DNA from: JBMNGH01 sp050949725
GTDB taxonomy: Bacteria; Bacillota; Thermosediminibacteria; Thermosediminibacterales; Tepidanaerobacteraceae
Direction of reading: 5' to 3'
Assembly: GCA_050949725.1 (NCBI GenBank)
Contig: JBMNGH010000009.1
Coordinates: 1-64,000, forward strand
Length of the DNA: 64,000 nucleotides
Every line of letters starts with the position of its first letter. The first letter of the stretch is position 1. Shown here piece by piece: positions 43,787 to 53,190 of this stretch. A model generated the notes under the pieces. The model saw nothing but the letters and a program-made list of their open reading frames with translations, searched no databases and had not been told where the DNA came from. The position numbers and the translations under genes were made by a program.

Positions 43787-43863
43787 CGGGGCATAGCGCA
43801 GTTTGGTAGCGCACATGGTTTGGGACCATGGAGTCGGGGGTTCAAATCCCTCTGCCCCGACCA
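43787..43863 (+). tRNA. tRNA-Pro(TGG)
   Basis: 77 bases with encoded CCA. Acceptor CGGGGCA/TGCCCCG; anticodon loop TTTGGGA gives TGG. Confidence 0.93.
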
Positions 43864-43864
43864 T

Positions 43865-43941
43865 GCGGGAATAGCTCAGCTGGCTAGAGCGTCAGCCTTC
43901 CAAGCTGAATGTCGCGGGTTCGAATCCCGTTTCCCGCTCCA
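43865..43941 (+). tRNA. tRNA-Gly(TCC)
   Basis: 77 bases with encoded CCA. Acceptor GCGGGAA/TTCCCGC; anticodon loop CTTCCAA gives TCC. One base after tRNA-Pro. Confidence 0.93.
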
Positions 43942-43959
43942 CTATAAAGCAGCAATATT

Positions 43960-44036
<77 letters not shown>

Positions 44037-44049
44037 TTTCTGCACTAGT

Positions 44050-44127
<78 letters not shown>

Positions 44128-44174
44128 TAATTATGTATTTCAGGCTTCTAGTATTAATATCTGATATTTGACAA

Positions 44175-44248
44175 TGGGGTGTAGCCAAGCGGTAAGGCAC
44201 GGGACTTTGGCTCCCGCATCGTAGGTTCGAATCCTGCCGCCCCAGCCA
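44175..44248 (+). tRNA. tRNA-Gln(TTG)
   Basis: 74 bases with encoded CCA. Acceptor TGGGGTG/CGCCCCA; anticodon loop CTTTGGC gives TTG. A short D-stem (GCC/GGC) is typical for Gln. Confidence 0.93.
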
Positions 44249-44249
44249 C

Positions 44250-44325
44250 GAGCCATTAGCTCAGGCGGTAGAGCACCTGACTTTTAATCAGGGTGTCGGA
44301 GGTTCGAGTCCTCCATGGCTCACCA
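44250..44325 (+). tRNA. tRNA-Lys(TTT)
   Basis: 76 bases with encoded CCA. Acceptor GAGCCAT/ATGGCTC; anticodon loop CTTTTAA gives TTT. Confidence 0.93.
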
Positions 44326-44329
44326 CTAT

Positions 44330-44414
44330 GCGGGCATGGCGGAACTGGCAGACGCGCCAGACTTAGGATCTGGTGGATTTATCCGTGGAGGTTCAAATCC
44401 TCTTGCCCGCACCA
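44330..44414 (+). tRNA. tRNA-Leu(TAG)
   Basis: 85 bases with a long variable arm (TGGATTTATCCGT) as in Leu tRNAs. Acceptor GCGGGCA/TGCCCGC; anticodon loop CTTAGGA gives TAG; CCA encoded. Confidence 0.93.
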
Positions 44415-44428
44415 TAAGGGTAATGTAT

Positions 44429-44457
44429 ACCTCGGTGTATGCCGAGGTGTTATTTTA
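44429..44457 (+). terminator. Terminator of the seven-tRNA operon
   Basis: ACCTCGG (44429-44435) pairs with CCGAGGT (44442-44448) around TGTATG, followed by GTTATTTTA. Lies 15 bases after tRNA-Leu. Confidence 0.8.
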
Positions 44458-44579
44458 TAGAAAACTAAATATATTTTGTTTATGTATTTGTCATGGGTTT
44501 GACTATAAGCGAGAAGGAATATTACATGAGAGTATTTACTGATAATTTGTAAATATATTGTTATTATGCCTTGATATTA

Positions 44580-44630
44580 TGTTATAATATATTGATCGGA
44601 TAATCGAGGAATTGTTTTCAATTCCTCTTT
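44580..44630 (+). promoter_or_regulatory. Extended -10 promoter and leader hairpin of tig
   Basis: TGTTATAAT (44580-44588) is an extended -10. About 18 bases later a perfect 9-bp hairpin GAGGAATTG (44606-44614) / CAATTCCTC (44619-44627) with a TTTT loop opens the transcript, followed by TTTGGG. It could stabilise the 5' end or attenuate; neither is shown. Confidence 0.5.
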
Positions 44631-44680
44631 GGGTTATTTTAATGGGGATATTTTAATTGGCAATTTTAAGGAGGAGCATG

Positions 44681-46090
44681 ATGAAAGTCAATCTCGAAAA
44701 AATAGAAAACAATATTGCTTACTTAAACTTCGAGGTAGGGGAAGAACGATTTGAAAAAGCAATGGAGCAAGCTTACAAAAAAGAAGTAAAACGTTTCTCG
44801 GTTCCCGGTTTCAGAAAAGGTAAAGCTCCAAGGTCATTAATTGAAAGGCACTATGGGCCTGAGGTGTTTTACCAAAGTGCTGCTGAGATAATTTTACCTG
44901 AGGCATATGATATAGGGGTAAAAGATTATCAACTCGAACCTGTTGACCAACCGAAATTTGATATTCAGCAGATCGAAAAAGGAAAAAAATTCCTTGCAAC
45001 TGCGGAGGTCGTAGTCAAACCTAAAGTTGAAATTAAAGAGTACAAAGGATTAGAAGTAAATAAAATGGTGTATAATGTAACTGAAGAGGATGTGGATAAG
45101 GAGCTCAAGGCTTTACAGGAAAAAAACGCCAGGCTTGTGGCGGTAGAGGACAGGGCAGCAGAAAAGGGTGATATCGTTGTTATTGATTTTGAGGGCTTTA
45201 TCGACGACAAGCCGTTTAAGGGAGGCAAAGCCGAGAATTATCCATTGGAGCTTGGAAGTTCTAATTTTATCCCCGGTTTTGAGGAACAGTTGATAGGATG
45301 TTTGCCAGAAACTGAGAAGGAAGTGAAAGTGACTTTTCCTGATGATTATAGGGAAAAGAAAATAGCCGGGAAAGAAGCCGTGTTTAAGGTAAAAGTTAAG
45401 GATTTAAAAAGAAAAGATCTGTTGCCACTTGACGATGAATTTGCCAAAGATGTAAGTGAGTTTGAAACACTTGAGGATTTAAAGGATGATATCAGAAAAA
45501 GATTGGAGCAGAGAGCTGAATCTTTTAGCGATTCTTCAGTCAAAGGTGAAATCGTAAAAAGACTTTCAGAAAGTGTGGAAATTGACATTCCAGGTGTTAT
45601 GATAGATCGTGAGATTGATAAACAGATTATGGATTTTGCAATGAGTCTGAGATACCAGGGGATAGATATTAGATCATACCTTGAAATGGCTAAAATATCC
45701 CCCGACGATTTGAGAGACCGGTTTCGTCAAAAGGCTATTGACAATGTAAAGACATCCTTAATATTGGAACAAATTGCAGAACTTGAAAATATACAGGTAT
45801 CAGAAGAGGAGCTTGACGAGGAAATAAATAAATATGCAGATGCTTATAAAACGAGCCCCGAAGAGTACCGTAAAAAACTGAACGAGGAGAATATCAATGG
45901 CATTAAAGATGCAATCCTGACCAAAAAAATCTTTGATTTTCTGATAGATAATGCAAAGATAACCGAAAAAAAGGTTGAAAACATTGAACCTCAAGGAGAA
46001 ACCGCTGAAACGGAAGAAGTCGATAGTCATGAAACTAAAGAATCAGAACCAAATGCTGAAAAGTTTGAAGAAGATCAAATCAAAGAGTAA
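44681..46090 (+). CDS. tig: Trigger factor
   Basis: 469 residues, ribosome-bound chaperone with peptidyl-prolyl isomerase activity. The ribosome-docking loop is VPGFRKGKAPRSLIERHYG (residues about 37-55). The FKBP domain (GDIVVIDFEGFIDDKPFKGG...) spans about 160-240, and the helical C-domain follows, with an acidic tail rich in Glu beyond the usual end. ATG 44681 has AAGGAGG at good spacing; ATG 44678 is adjacent. First gene of the tig-clpP-clpX-lonB-lon quality-control block. Confidence 0.94.
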   Translation: MKVNLEKIENNIAYLNFEVGEERFEKAMEQAYKKEVKRFSVPGFRKGKAPRSLIERHYGPEVFYQSAAEIILPEAYDIGVKDYQLEPVDQPKFDIQQIEKGKKFLATAEVVVKPKVEIKEYKGLEVNKMVYNVTEEDVDKELKALQEKNARLVAVEDRAAEKGDIVVIDFEGFIDDKPFKGGKAENYPLELGSSNFIPGFEEQLIGCLPETEKEVKVTFPDDYREKKIAGKEAVFKVKVKDLKRKDLLPLDDEFAKDVSEFETLEDLKDDIRKRLEQRAESFSDSSVKGEIVKRLSESVEIDIPGVMIDREIDKQIMDFAMSLRYQGIDIRSYLEMAKISPDDLRDRFRQKAIDNVKTSLILEQIAELENIQVSEEELDEEINKYADAYKTSPEEYRKKLNEENINGIKDAILTKKIFDFLIDNAKITEKKVENIEPQGETAETEEVDSHETKESEPNAEKFEEDQIKE

Positions 46091-46104
46091 GGAGGTTTTT
46101 TAAC

Positions 46105-46689
46105 TTGAGTTTAGTGCCAATTGTTGTTGAACAGACAAATCGTGGTGAAAGGGCCTATGACATTTACTCGAGACTGTTAAAGGAGAGAATTGTTTTTATT
46201 GGGACCCCTGTAGATGACAATATTGCAAGCCTCGTAATTGCACAGATGCTGTACCTGGAATCGGAAGATCCGGAAAAAGATATATTTTTATATATTAACA
46301 GCCCTGGGGGTTCAGTGACGGCTGGTTTAGCGATTTACGATACGATGCAGTATATCAAACCAGATGTATCAACAATGTGTATGGGTCTTGCTGCCAGCAT
46401 GGGTGCGGTCTTGCTTGCGGCCGGTTCTAAAGGAAAGAGGTATGCACTGCCCAATTCGAGGATTATGATCCATCAACCGTGGGGAGGTGTTCAAGGAAAG
46501 GCCGCTGATATTGAAACCCATGCAAAGGAAATACTGCGATTGAGGGAGTTAATAAACGATATTATTGCAAAGCATTCTAAGCAGCCTATAGAAAGGATAG
46601 AAAAAGATACTGACAGGGATTACTTCATGTCATCTGATGAAGCAAAGAAATACGGCTTGATTGATGAGGTGATCTCCAAGAGGAAGTAA
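46105..46689 (+). CDS. clpP: ATP-dependent Clp protease proteolytic subunit
   Basis: 194 residues. The catalytic triad is Ser98 (GLAASMGA), His123 (MIHQPWGG) and Asp172 (DTDRDYF). Start TTG 46105 follows AAGGAGG and gives the family-typical MSLVPIVVEQTNRGERAYDIYSRLL (here written as start then SLVPIVVEQ). It forms the barrel that degrades substrates unfolded by ClpX, encoded 21 bases downstream. Confidence 0.96.
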   Translation: MSLVPIVVEQTNRGERAYDIYSRLLKERIVFIGTPVDDNIASLVIAQMLYLESEDPEKDIFLYINSPGGSVTAGLAIYDTMQYIKPDVSTMCMGLAASMGAVLLAAGSKGKRYALPNSRIMIHQPWGGVQGKAADIETHAKEILRLRELINDIIAKHSKQPIERIEKDTDRDYFMSSDEAKKYGLIDEVISKRK

Positions 46690-46710
46690 GCCGGGAAGGA
46701 GAGTGCTAAT

Positions 46711-47976
46711 ATGTTTAAATTCAGTGATGAAAAAGGTCAGCTCAAGTGTTCCTTTTGCGGCAAGACACAAGATCAGGTCCGTAAATTGGTAGCAGGGCCA
46801 GGAGTGTATATATGTGATGAATGCATAGAGCTGTGTAATGAAATAATAGAAGAGGAATTCGGCGAGGATACAGAGGTCGACTTCACAGAAATTCCCAAAC
46901 CACATGAAATAAATGATATACTCGATCAGTATGTCATTGGTCAAGATTGGGCGAAAAAAATCGTTTCCGTGGCGGTTTATAACCATTACAAGAGGATAAA
47001 TTCAGATGTAAGAACTGAGGATGTTGAACTTCAAAAGAGTAACATTATTATGCTTGGCCCCACTGGTTGCGGTAAGACGCTCCTTGCTCAAACCCTTGCC
47101 AAAATATTAAATGTGCCTTTTGCCATAGCTGATGCCACATCGTTAACTGAAGCAGGATATGTGGGTGAAGATGTTGAAAATATTCTTTTAAAATTAATAC
47201 AGTCTGCTGATTATGATGTGGAAAAAGCTGAAAAAGGTATTGTATATATCGATGAAATAGATAAAATTGCCAGGAAATCTGAAAATCCCTCCATTACAAG
47301 GGATGTTTCCGGTGAAGGTGTCCAGCAGGCATTGCTCAAGATTCTTGAAGGGACTATTGCAAGTGTTCCACCACAAGGTGGGAGGAAACACCCTCATCAG
47401 GAATTTATTCAGATTGACACGACGAATATTTTATTCATATGCGGGGGAGCATTTGAAGGAATAGATAAGATTATTATGAACAGAATAGGCAAAAAATCAA
47501 TAGGATTTGGGGCAGAGATACAAAGCCAAGATCCAAAGAATGTCGGTGATATATTGCGCAGGCTGATGCCCGAAGATCTATTGAAGTACGGGTTGATACC
47601 TGAGTTTGTAGGAAGAATGCCTATAGTAGTTTCACTAGATGCTCTCGACGAAAAATCTCTGATTAGAATTTTAAAAGAGCCAAAAAACGCCCTTGTCAAA
47701 CAATATCAGAAATTGTTTGAGATGGATAATGTGCAGCTTGAGTTCATGGATGATGCGCTTTTAGCAATAGCTCAGGAAGCAATCAAACGAAAGACGGGTG
47801 CTCGAGGTTTGAGGTCTATTTTAGAAGAAGTGATGCTCGATGTGATGTACGAGATACCTCGCAGACCTGATATAACAAAATGTGTTGTTACAAAAGAGGT
47901 AATATTAAAAAGGGATGAACCAATTATAGTGACTGCTGAAAGAAAAAAAGGAAAAAAGAAAGAAGTGACAGCATAA
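46711..47976 (+). CDS. clpX: ATP-dependent Clp protease ATPase subunit
   Basis: 421 residues. The N-terminal zinc-binding domain has CSFCGK (residues about 13-18) and CDECIELC (about 35-42). Walker A is GPTGCGKT, Walker B IVYIDEIDK, and the ClpP-contact loop is IGFGAE. It unfolds tagged proteins into ClpP. ATG follows GGAAGGAGAG. The stop codon overlaps the terminator stem. Confidence 0.96.
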   Translation: MFKFSDEKGQLKCSFCGKTQDQVRKLVAGPGVYICDECIELCNEIIEEEFGEDTEVDFTEIPKPHEINDILDQYVIGQDWAKKIVSVAVYNHYKRINSDVRTEDVELQKSNIIMLGPTGCGKTLLAQTLAKILNVPFAIADATSLTEAGYVGEDVENILLKLIQSADYDVEKAEKGIVYIDEIDKIARKSENPSITRDVSGEGVQQALLKILEGTIASVPPQGGRKHPHQEFIQIDTTNILFICGGAFEGIDKIIMNRIGKKSIGFGAEIQSQDPKNVGDILRRLMPEDLLKYGLIPEFVGRMPIVVSLDALDEKSLIRILKEPKNALVKQYQKLFEMDNVQLEFMDDALLAIAQEAIKRKTGARGLRSILEEVMLDVMYEIPRRPDITKCVVTKEVILKRDEPIIVTAERKKGKKKEVTA

Positions 47977-48002
47977 AGTGCGGCTTTTGCCGCACTTTTT
48001 TG
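47974..48002 (+). terminator. Intrinsic terminator after clpX
   Basis: AAAGTGCGGC pairs with GCCGCACTTT around TTTT, followed by T residues. The stem begins within the clpX stop codon. Confidence 0.9.
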
Positions 48003-48071
48003 TTCCTTCCCTTCCCAGGATAAATTGGTTTTCTAAGGTTATAATAAAAAAAGTAGAAGTATGGGGAAGGG

Positions 48072-49778
48072 ATGATGATTATTAATATGAATTTTAATTT
48101 ATGGAGTGTAATACAAATAATATTTGTCGTAGCTATCGGAGTGTACTTTTTGAGCATGGTTAAAAACCAGCAGGGCTCTAGAGTTGTTGTAGATAGAGAA
48201 TCAAAAAAAGAAATGGAAAAACTTGAAAAAATGAGGGAAATATCCCTTACCCAACCGTTGGCAGAAAAAACCAGGCCTACCAACTTTGATGAAATTGTAG
48301 GCCAAAGTGATGGTTTAAAGGCCTTGCGTGCTGCGATTTGTGGTCCGAACCCGCAGCACGTAATAATATATGGGCCTCCTGGAATAGGAAAAACTGCTGC
48401 TGCCAGATTGGTATTAGAAGAAGCGAAAAATACCCCTTCTTCTCCCTTTAAGAAAGACGCCAAGTTTGTTGAAGTAGATGCAACGATAGCAAGGTTTGAC
48501 GAAAGAGGTATTGCCGATCCGCTGATAGGGTCTGTCCATGATCCGATATACCAGGGTGCAGGTCCACTTGGAATTGCAGGAATCCCTCAGCCAAAGCCTG
48601 GGGCGGTTACAAAGGCTCATGGCGGGGTTTTATTTATTGATGAAATAGGCGAATTACATCCGGTTCAGATGAATAAATTATTAAAAGTATTAGAAGATAG
48701 GAAAGTCTTCCTAGAAAGTTCATATTATAGCAGTGAAGATACAAATATTCCGAGACATATACACGAAATCTTCCAGAACGGTCTGCCCGCAGATTTTAGG
48801 CTTATAGGCGCAACAACTAGGACACCTGAACAAATCCCGCCTGCCATAAGGTCAAGATGCCTTGAGATATATTTCCAGCCATTGTCGCCGGAGCAGGTTG
48901 GTTCTATAGCACTTAACGCTGTACAAAAGATAGGTTTTGAGATGGATGAGCCTTCTCTAGAAATAATAAAAAAGTATGCCACAAATGGCCGTGAAGCGGT
49001 TAATATTGTGCAGATGGCAGCAGGGATTGCGTTGACTGAGGGCAGGAAGACAATAAAGGCTAGTGATGTTGAATGGGTTGTCAACAGCGGTCAATATCCT
49101 CCAAGGCCTGAGAAAAAAATATCCAGTGTTTCACAGGTTGGATGTGCTAACGGATTGGCAGTTTATGGGCCGAATATGGGTGCACTTCTTGAGATAGAGG
49201 CCACTGCATTAAAAGCGGAAAGTGGTAAGGGCGTTTTATCTGTTACAGGTGTCGTAGAAGAGGAAGAAATGGGAAATATGGCACATAAAGTAAAGAGGAC
49301 AGGTACTGCTAAGGGTTCTGTAGACAATGTTATGACTGTTTTAAAGAACTACTTAAAGATTAATCCCAGAAATTATGATATTCATTTAAATTTTCCGGGG
49401 GGAACGCCGATAGATGGGCCATCAGCGGGAATAACAATAGCGGTGGCAATTTACTCGTCAATTACCGGGAATCCCGTAAATAATGAGGTGGCTATGACAG
49501 GCGAATTGTCTATAAGAGGTTATGTTAAACCCGTAGGTGGAGTTGTTCCAAAAATAGAGGCTGCTCGCAGAGCAGGTGTTAAGACTGTTATCATTCCAAA
49601 AGAGAACTGGCAGGAGATGTTTAAAAAAATGGAAATAAGGGTAATTCCGGCTGAAAGAATTGAGGAAGTGATGGAACATGCACTTGTTTCATTTAGCTAT
49701 AAAATTCCTGAAGAGGTTTTAACTGCAAGAGGTTCTCGTTCAGGATTTGAAGGAATTAGTGGAGTAATATCGAATTAG
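48072..49778 (+). CDS. lonB: ATP-dependent protease LonB (sporulation type)
   Basis: 568 residues. An N-terminal membrane segment (WSVIQIIFVVAIGVYFLSMV) is followed by an AAA+ domain, Walker A GPPGIGKTA near 100, Walker B FIDEIGEL, and a C-terminal Lon protease domain with the Ser of GTPIDGPSAGIT and the Lys of RGYVKPVGGV. LonB of Bacillus is membrane-linked and active in the forespore. GGGGAAGGG directly precedes the first ATG, so ATG 48075 is equally likely. It has its own terminator-separated transcript after clpX. Confidence 0.93.
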   Translation: MMIINMNFNLWSVIQIIFVVAIGVYFLSMVKNQQGSRVVVDRESKKEMEKLEKMREISLTQPLAEKTRPTNFDEIVGQSDGLKALRAAICGPNPQHVIIYGPPGIGKTAAARLVLEEAKNTPSSPFKKDAKFVEVDATIARFDERGIADPLIGSVHDPIYQGAGPLGIAGIPQPKPGAVTKAHGGVLFIDEIGELHPVQMNKLLKVLEDRKVFLESSYYSSEDTNIPRHIHEIFQNGLPADFRLIGATTRTPEQIPPAIRSRCLEIYFQPLSPEQVGSIALNAVQKIGFEMDEPSLEIIKKYATNGREAVNIVQMAAGIALTEGRKTIKASDVEWVVNSGQYPPRPEKKISSVSQVGCANGLAVYGPNMGALLEIEATALKAESGKGVLSVTGVVEEEEMGNMAHKVKRTGTAKGSVDNVMTVLKNYLKINPRNYDIHLNFPGGTPIDGPSAGITIAVAIYSSITGNPVNNEVAMTGELSIRGYVKPVGGVVPKIEAARRAGVKTVIIPKENWQEMFKKMEIRVIPAERIEEVMEHALVSFSYKIPEEVLTARGSRSGFEGISGVISN

Positions 49779-49832
49779 TATTTAATTATATAAACGTGTC
49801 TTAAGTTGAGCTTATGGAGGGGGGAAAATCAT

Positions 49833-52232
49833 TTGAAAAGAGATGAGTCAATAAAAGTAATACCGCTTCTTCCACTGAGGGGTCTTTTGGTATTCCCCAA
49901 TATGGTTCTGCACTTTGATGTCGGAAGGGATAAGTCTATCGGTGCTTTGGAAGAAGCTATGGTCAGAGACCAGAAAATTTTTCTTGTTGCACAAAAAGAT
50001 GCGAGGGTAGATTTTCCTTCGAAGGATGAGATTTACACCACTGGTACGGTGGCTAAGATAAAACAGCTTCTAAAGATGCCCCAAGATACAATAAGGGTAC
50101 TGATAGAAGGTGTAAATCGTGCTGTTATTCAAAGATATGTCAAGTCAGAGCCTTTTTTTACTGTTGAGATCAAGGAGGTTTTCGAAGGCGATGAAGAGCC
50201 TGAGCATGAAGAAGAGGCCTTAATGAGAAGTGTTATGAATCTTTTTGAGCGATATATGAGCCTAACCAGAAAACTGCCGCCTGATATAATTGTTTCTTTG
50301 AGTAATGTTTCAAATCCGGGAAGATTTGCAGACATTGTAGCCTCTAATCTAATGGTAAAAGTCGAGGACAAACAAAGTATACTTGAAGAGCTCAGTTATA
50401 AACGAAGGCTACAAGCTCTGTTTGACATTATATCAAAAGAGATAAAGATACTCGAGATTGAAAAAAAGATTAATAACAGAGTAAAAAAGCAAATTGAGCA
50501 ATCTCAGAAAGAGTATTATTTGAGGGAGCAAATCAAAGCGATACAAAAAGAATTAGGACAACAGGATGATAAGGCTGGCGAAGTTGAAGAGTATAGGGAA
50601 AAAATTAAGAACCTCGGGGTAAGCAAAGAAATTGAAGAAAAAATGCTTAAAGAAACAGAACGCATGGAGAAGACGTCACCGATGTCCGCAGAGATGTCAG
50701 TTATACGGACTTACCTGGATTGGTTAGTTTCTCTTCCATGGAGTATCTCTACTGAAGACAGGATTGACCTGAATGTCGCTGCAAAAATTTTAGACGAAGA
50801 CCATTATGGGTTGAAAAAAGTGAAAGAACGTATACTCGAGTTTTTAGCAGTAAAGCAGCTGAGCGGTCAAATCAAAGGCCCGATTCTGTGTTTGGTTGGC
50901 CCACCGGGTGTTGGCAAGACCTCTCTGGGGAGGTCTATCGCCAGAGCTATGTCAAGGAAGTTTGTCAGGGTCTCTCTCGGTGGTGTAAGAGATGAGGCAG
51001 AGATACGCGGTCATAGAAGGACATATGTTGGTGCGCTCCCAGGTAGAATTATACAAGGAATGAAACAATCAGGTACAAATAATCCAGTCTTTTTGCTGGA
51101 TGAAATTGACAAGATGAGTTCAGATTTTAGAGGTGATCCTGCTTCTGCCCTATTGGAGGTGCTGGATCCTGAACAAAACAGCAGATTCTCCGACCATTAT
51201 ATAGAGCTTCCTTTTGACCTCTCAAAGGTATTTTTCATAACGACAGCCAATTCCATGTATAATATTCCGCGCCCCCTCCTTGACAGGATGGAAACGGTCG
51301 TTATTCCAGGATATACCGAAGATGAAAAATTTGAAATAGCAACGCGCCACCTTATACCAAAGCAAATAAAAGAAAATGGCCTAACATCTGAAAAACTATC
51401 CTTCAAGAGAGACGGGATCTTAAAGATTATCAGAAACTATACGCGGGAAGCCGGTGTTCGAAACCTGGAACGACAGATTGCAAATGTTTGCAGAAAAGTA
51501 GCACGTGCTGTTGTTGCGGGAGAGAAGAAAATGGTAGATGTAGATGCTGTTATAGTTGAAGATTTATTAGGTATACAGAAATACCATCATGGCACAGCGG
51601 AAAAATCAGACTTGGTGGGTGTTGCAATAGGTTTGGCGTGGACAGAAGTTGGAGGAGATATACTCAATATTGAAGCGATGGTAATGAAAGGTAAGGGAAA
51701 ACTTATACTAACAGGAAAACTCGGAGATATAATGCAGGAGTCTGCACGTGCGGGGTACAGTTATGTCAGGTCGAAAGCCGAAGACCTTGATATAGAGGAA
51801 GACTTCAATGAAAAATATGATATTCACATTCATATTCCGGAAGGTGCTATTCCTAAGGATGGACCTTCTGCAGGGATCAGCATGACATGTGCTCTAATAT
51901 CAGCTTTGTCAGGCAGGCCGGTTGACAGGACGATAGCGATGACCGGTGAAATTACACTGAGGGGCAGGGTATTGCCGGTTGGAGGCATAAAGGAAAAGGT
52001 GCTTGCTGCACATCGAGCGGGAATAAAGACTGTAATACTGCCAGAGGAAAACACGAAAGATCTAGAAGAAGTGCCGCAAGTTGTCAAGGATGAGCTGAGC
52101 TTTATTTTTGTAAGTTCTATGAATGAAGTAATTGCAAAAGCACTAAAACCTAAACCGATCAATAATCATGGGCAGCTTCATCTGCAAAGACAAGATGAAA
52201 ATGATAATCAACTAAATTTTTATACATCTTAG
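49833..52232 (+). CDS. lon: ATP-dependent protease La (Lon)
   Basis: 799 residues, full length. An N-terminal substrate domain (IPLLPLRGLLVFPNMVLHFDVGR) is followed by AAA+ with Walker A VGPPGVGKTS near 350 and Walker B VFLLDEIDKM. The protease domain has Ser in PKDGPSAGIS and Lys in VGGIKEKVLAA. Cytoplasmic degradation of damaged and regulatory proteins. TTG 49833 is chosen because GGAGGGGGG lies 8 bases upstream; an earlier frame start at 49806 has no site. Confidence 0.94.
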   Translation: MKRDESIKVIPLLPLRGLLVFPNMVLHFDVGRDKSIGALEEAMVRDQKIFLVAQKDARVDFPSKDEIYTTGTVAKIKQLLKMPQDTIRVLIEGVNRAVIQRYVKSEPFFTVEIKEVFEGDEEPEHEEEALMRSVMNLFERYMSLTRKLPPDIIVSLSNVSNPGRFADIVASNLMVKVEDKQSILEELSYKRRLQALFDIISKEIKILEIEKKINNRVKKQIEQSQKEYYLREQIKAIQKELGQQDDKAGEVEEYREKIKNLGVSKEIEEKMLKETERMEKTSPMSAEMSVIRTYLDWLVSLPWSISTEDRIDLNVAAKILDEDHYGLKKVKERILEFLAVKQLSGQIKGPILCLVGPPGVGKTSLGRSIARAMSRKFVRVSLGGVRDEAEIRGHRRTYVGALPGRIIQGMKQSGTNNPVFLLDEIDKMSSDFRGDPASALLEVLDPEQNSRFSDHYIELPFDLSKVFFITTANSMYNIPRPLLDRMETVVIPGYTEDEKFEIATRHLIPKQIKENGLTSEKLSFKRDGILKIIRNYTREAGVRNLERQIANVCRKVARAVVAGEKKMVDVDAVIVEDLLGIQKYHHGTAEKSDLVGVAIGLAWTEVGGDILNIEAMVMKGKGKLILTGKLGDIMQESARAGYSYVRSKAEDLDIEEDFNEKYDIHIHIPEGAIPKDGPSAGISMTCALISALSGRPVDRTIAMTGEITLRGRVLPVGGIKEKVLAAHRAGIKTVILPEENTKDLEEVPQVVKDELSFIFVSSMNEVIAKALKPKPINNHGQLHLQRQDENDNQLNFYTS

Positions 52233-52269
52233 TTTTTTATCTTTTTATTTTTATATTTTAACCCTTCTT

Positions 52270-52300
52270 AAAGCAAAATCGTATGATTTTGCTTTTTTTT
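52270..52300 (+). terminator. Intrinsic terminator after lon
   Basis: AAGCAAAATC (52271-52280) pairs with GATTTTGCTT (52285-52294) around GTAT, followed by six more T residues. Confidence 0.88.
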
Positions 52301-52344
52301 TGGTTTTGTGAGAGCATGGAGATAGAATTTCTCTTTGCTACCCG

Positions 52345-52402
52345 ATCGAGGGGACGGTGAGTAAAATAATTACTCGCCTCCAACTCGATTTTTTGTTAAC
52401 AA
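52345..52402 (+). promoter_or_regulatory. Terminator-like leader hairpin and palindrome before the LysM gene
   Basis: ATCGAG...GGTGAGTAA pairs with TTACTCGCC...CTCGAT (52345-52389) and is followed by TTTTTT, forming a second terminator-like structure 55 bases after the lon terminator. It overlaps the perfect palindrome TTTTGTTAACAAAA. A small hairpin (GGAGA/TTTCTC) precedes it. This could be an attenuator or operator for the LysM gene; no known riboswitch class is recognised. Confidence 0.45.
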
Positions 52403-52466
52403 AACCTCGACTTAACCAATAGAATAATAGTAATAAAAACCCGATTTAAGAAAGGAGGAAAAGTAA

Positions 52467-53135
52467 TTGATTAGATATGTAGTCCAACCGGGTGATACAC
52501 TTACTTCCATTGCTCGAAGATTTGATAGTACAGTAGAGGCTATTGTAAGGCAAAATAACATTTCAGACCCGGATTTGATTTTTGTGGGACAGGTTTTAGA
52601 GATTCCCGTAGATGTACCTGACAGACCACCTTCCCCACCGCCCAGGCCGCCATCGCCGCCGCCCAGGCCGCCTTCCCCACCACCCAGGCCGCCCACTCCC
52701 CCGCCTCGACCACCGGAACCTACGCCGCCAACCAGACCCTCGGTGACCAGGACATATGATGGCATACGGTACACTTTAAGCCTTAATAAAGGCGTTTATA
52801 GGTTGGGTGAGCCTATTATAATTAGACTGACAAAGAGAAATATCTTGTCTGTACCTTTGACATTAACATATAGAACTTCACAAAGGGTTGATTTCCAAGT
52901 ATGGCGTGACAATTTTCTTATATGGCAATGGTCAAGTGGCAGGGCATTTACACAGGTTGTGACAACGGAAACATTGAGGCCTGGTGAACAAAGAGTTTAT
53001 AGAGCAGAATGGAATCAAAGGTCGGATAGTATGCTCGCAAGGCCGGGAACTTATAGGCTTGTGGGTTGGAATCTTGCAACGCCGAGCATTAGATTGAATT
53101 TACAATTTGTCATATCACGGACAAGAGAGGAATGA
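52467..53135 (+). CDS. LysM-domain protein with proline-rich linker and BsuPI domain
   Basis: 222 residues. LysM is at residues 2-49 (IRYVVQPGDTLTSIARRF...GQVLEIPV). A linker of about 40 residues is built from PPSPPPR-type heptapeptides encoded by 21-base repeats (52625-52735). The C-terminal domain (GVYRLGEPIIIRLT...LRPGEQRVYRAEW...PGTYRLVGWN) matches the BsuPI proteinase-inhibitor fold. There is no signal peptide although LysM binds peptidoglycan or chitin, as also seen in spore-coat LysM proteins. TTG start follows AAAGGAGG. Spore or wall role is inferred. Confidence 0.82.
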   Translation: MIRYVVQPGDTLTSIARRFDSTVEAIVRQNNISDPDLIFVGQVLEIPVDVPDRPPSPPPRPPSPPPRPPSPPPRPPTPPPRPPEPTPPTRPSVTRTYDGIRYTLSLNKGVYRLGEPIIIRLTKRNILSVPLTLTYRTSQRVDFQVWRDNFLIWQWSSGRAFTQVVTTETLRPGEQRVYRAEWNQRSDSMLARPGTYRLVGWNLATPSIRLNLQFVISRTREE

Positions 53136-53190
53136 CAATATATAAGGCAAATATTTGATTAGACATAATGAAACGATAATTTTATATTTT

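Noticed and set aside
44315..44542. 75-residue frame with AGMAELADAPDLGSGG
   Set aside because: Translation of the tRNA-Leu gene; not a protein.
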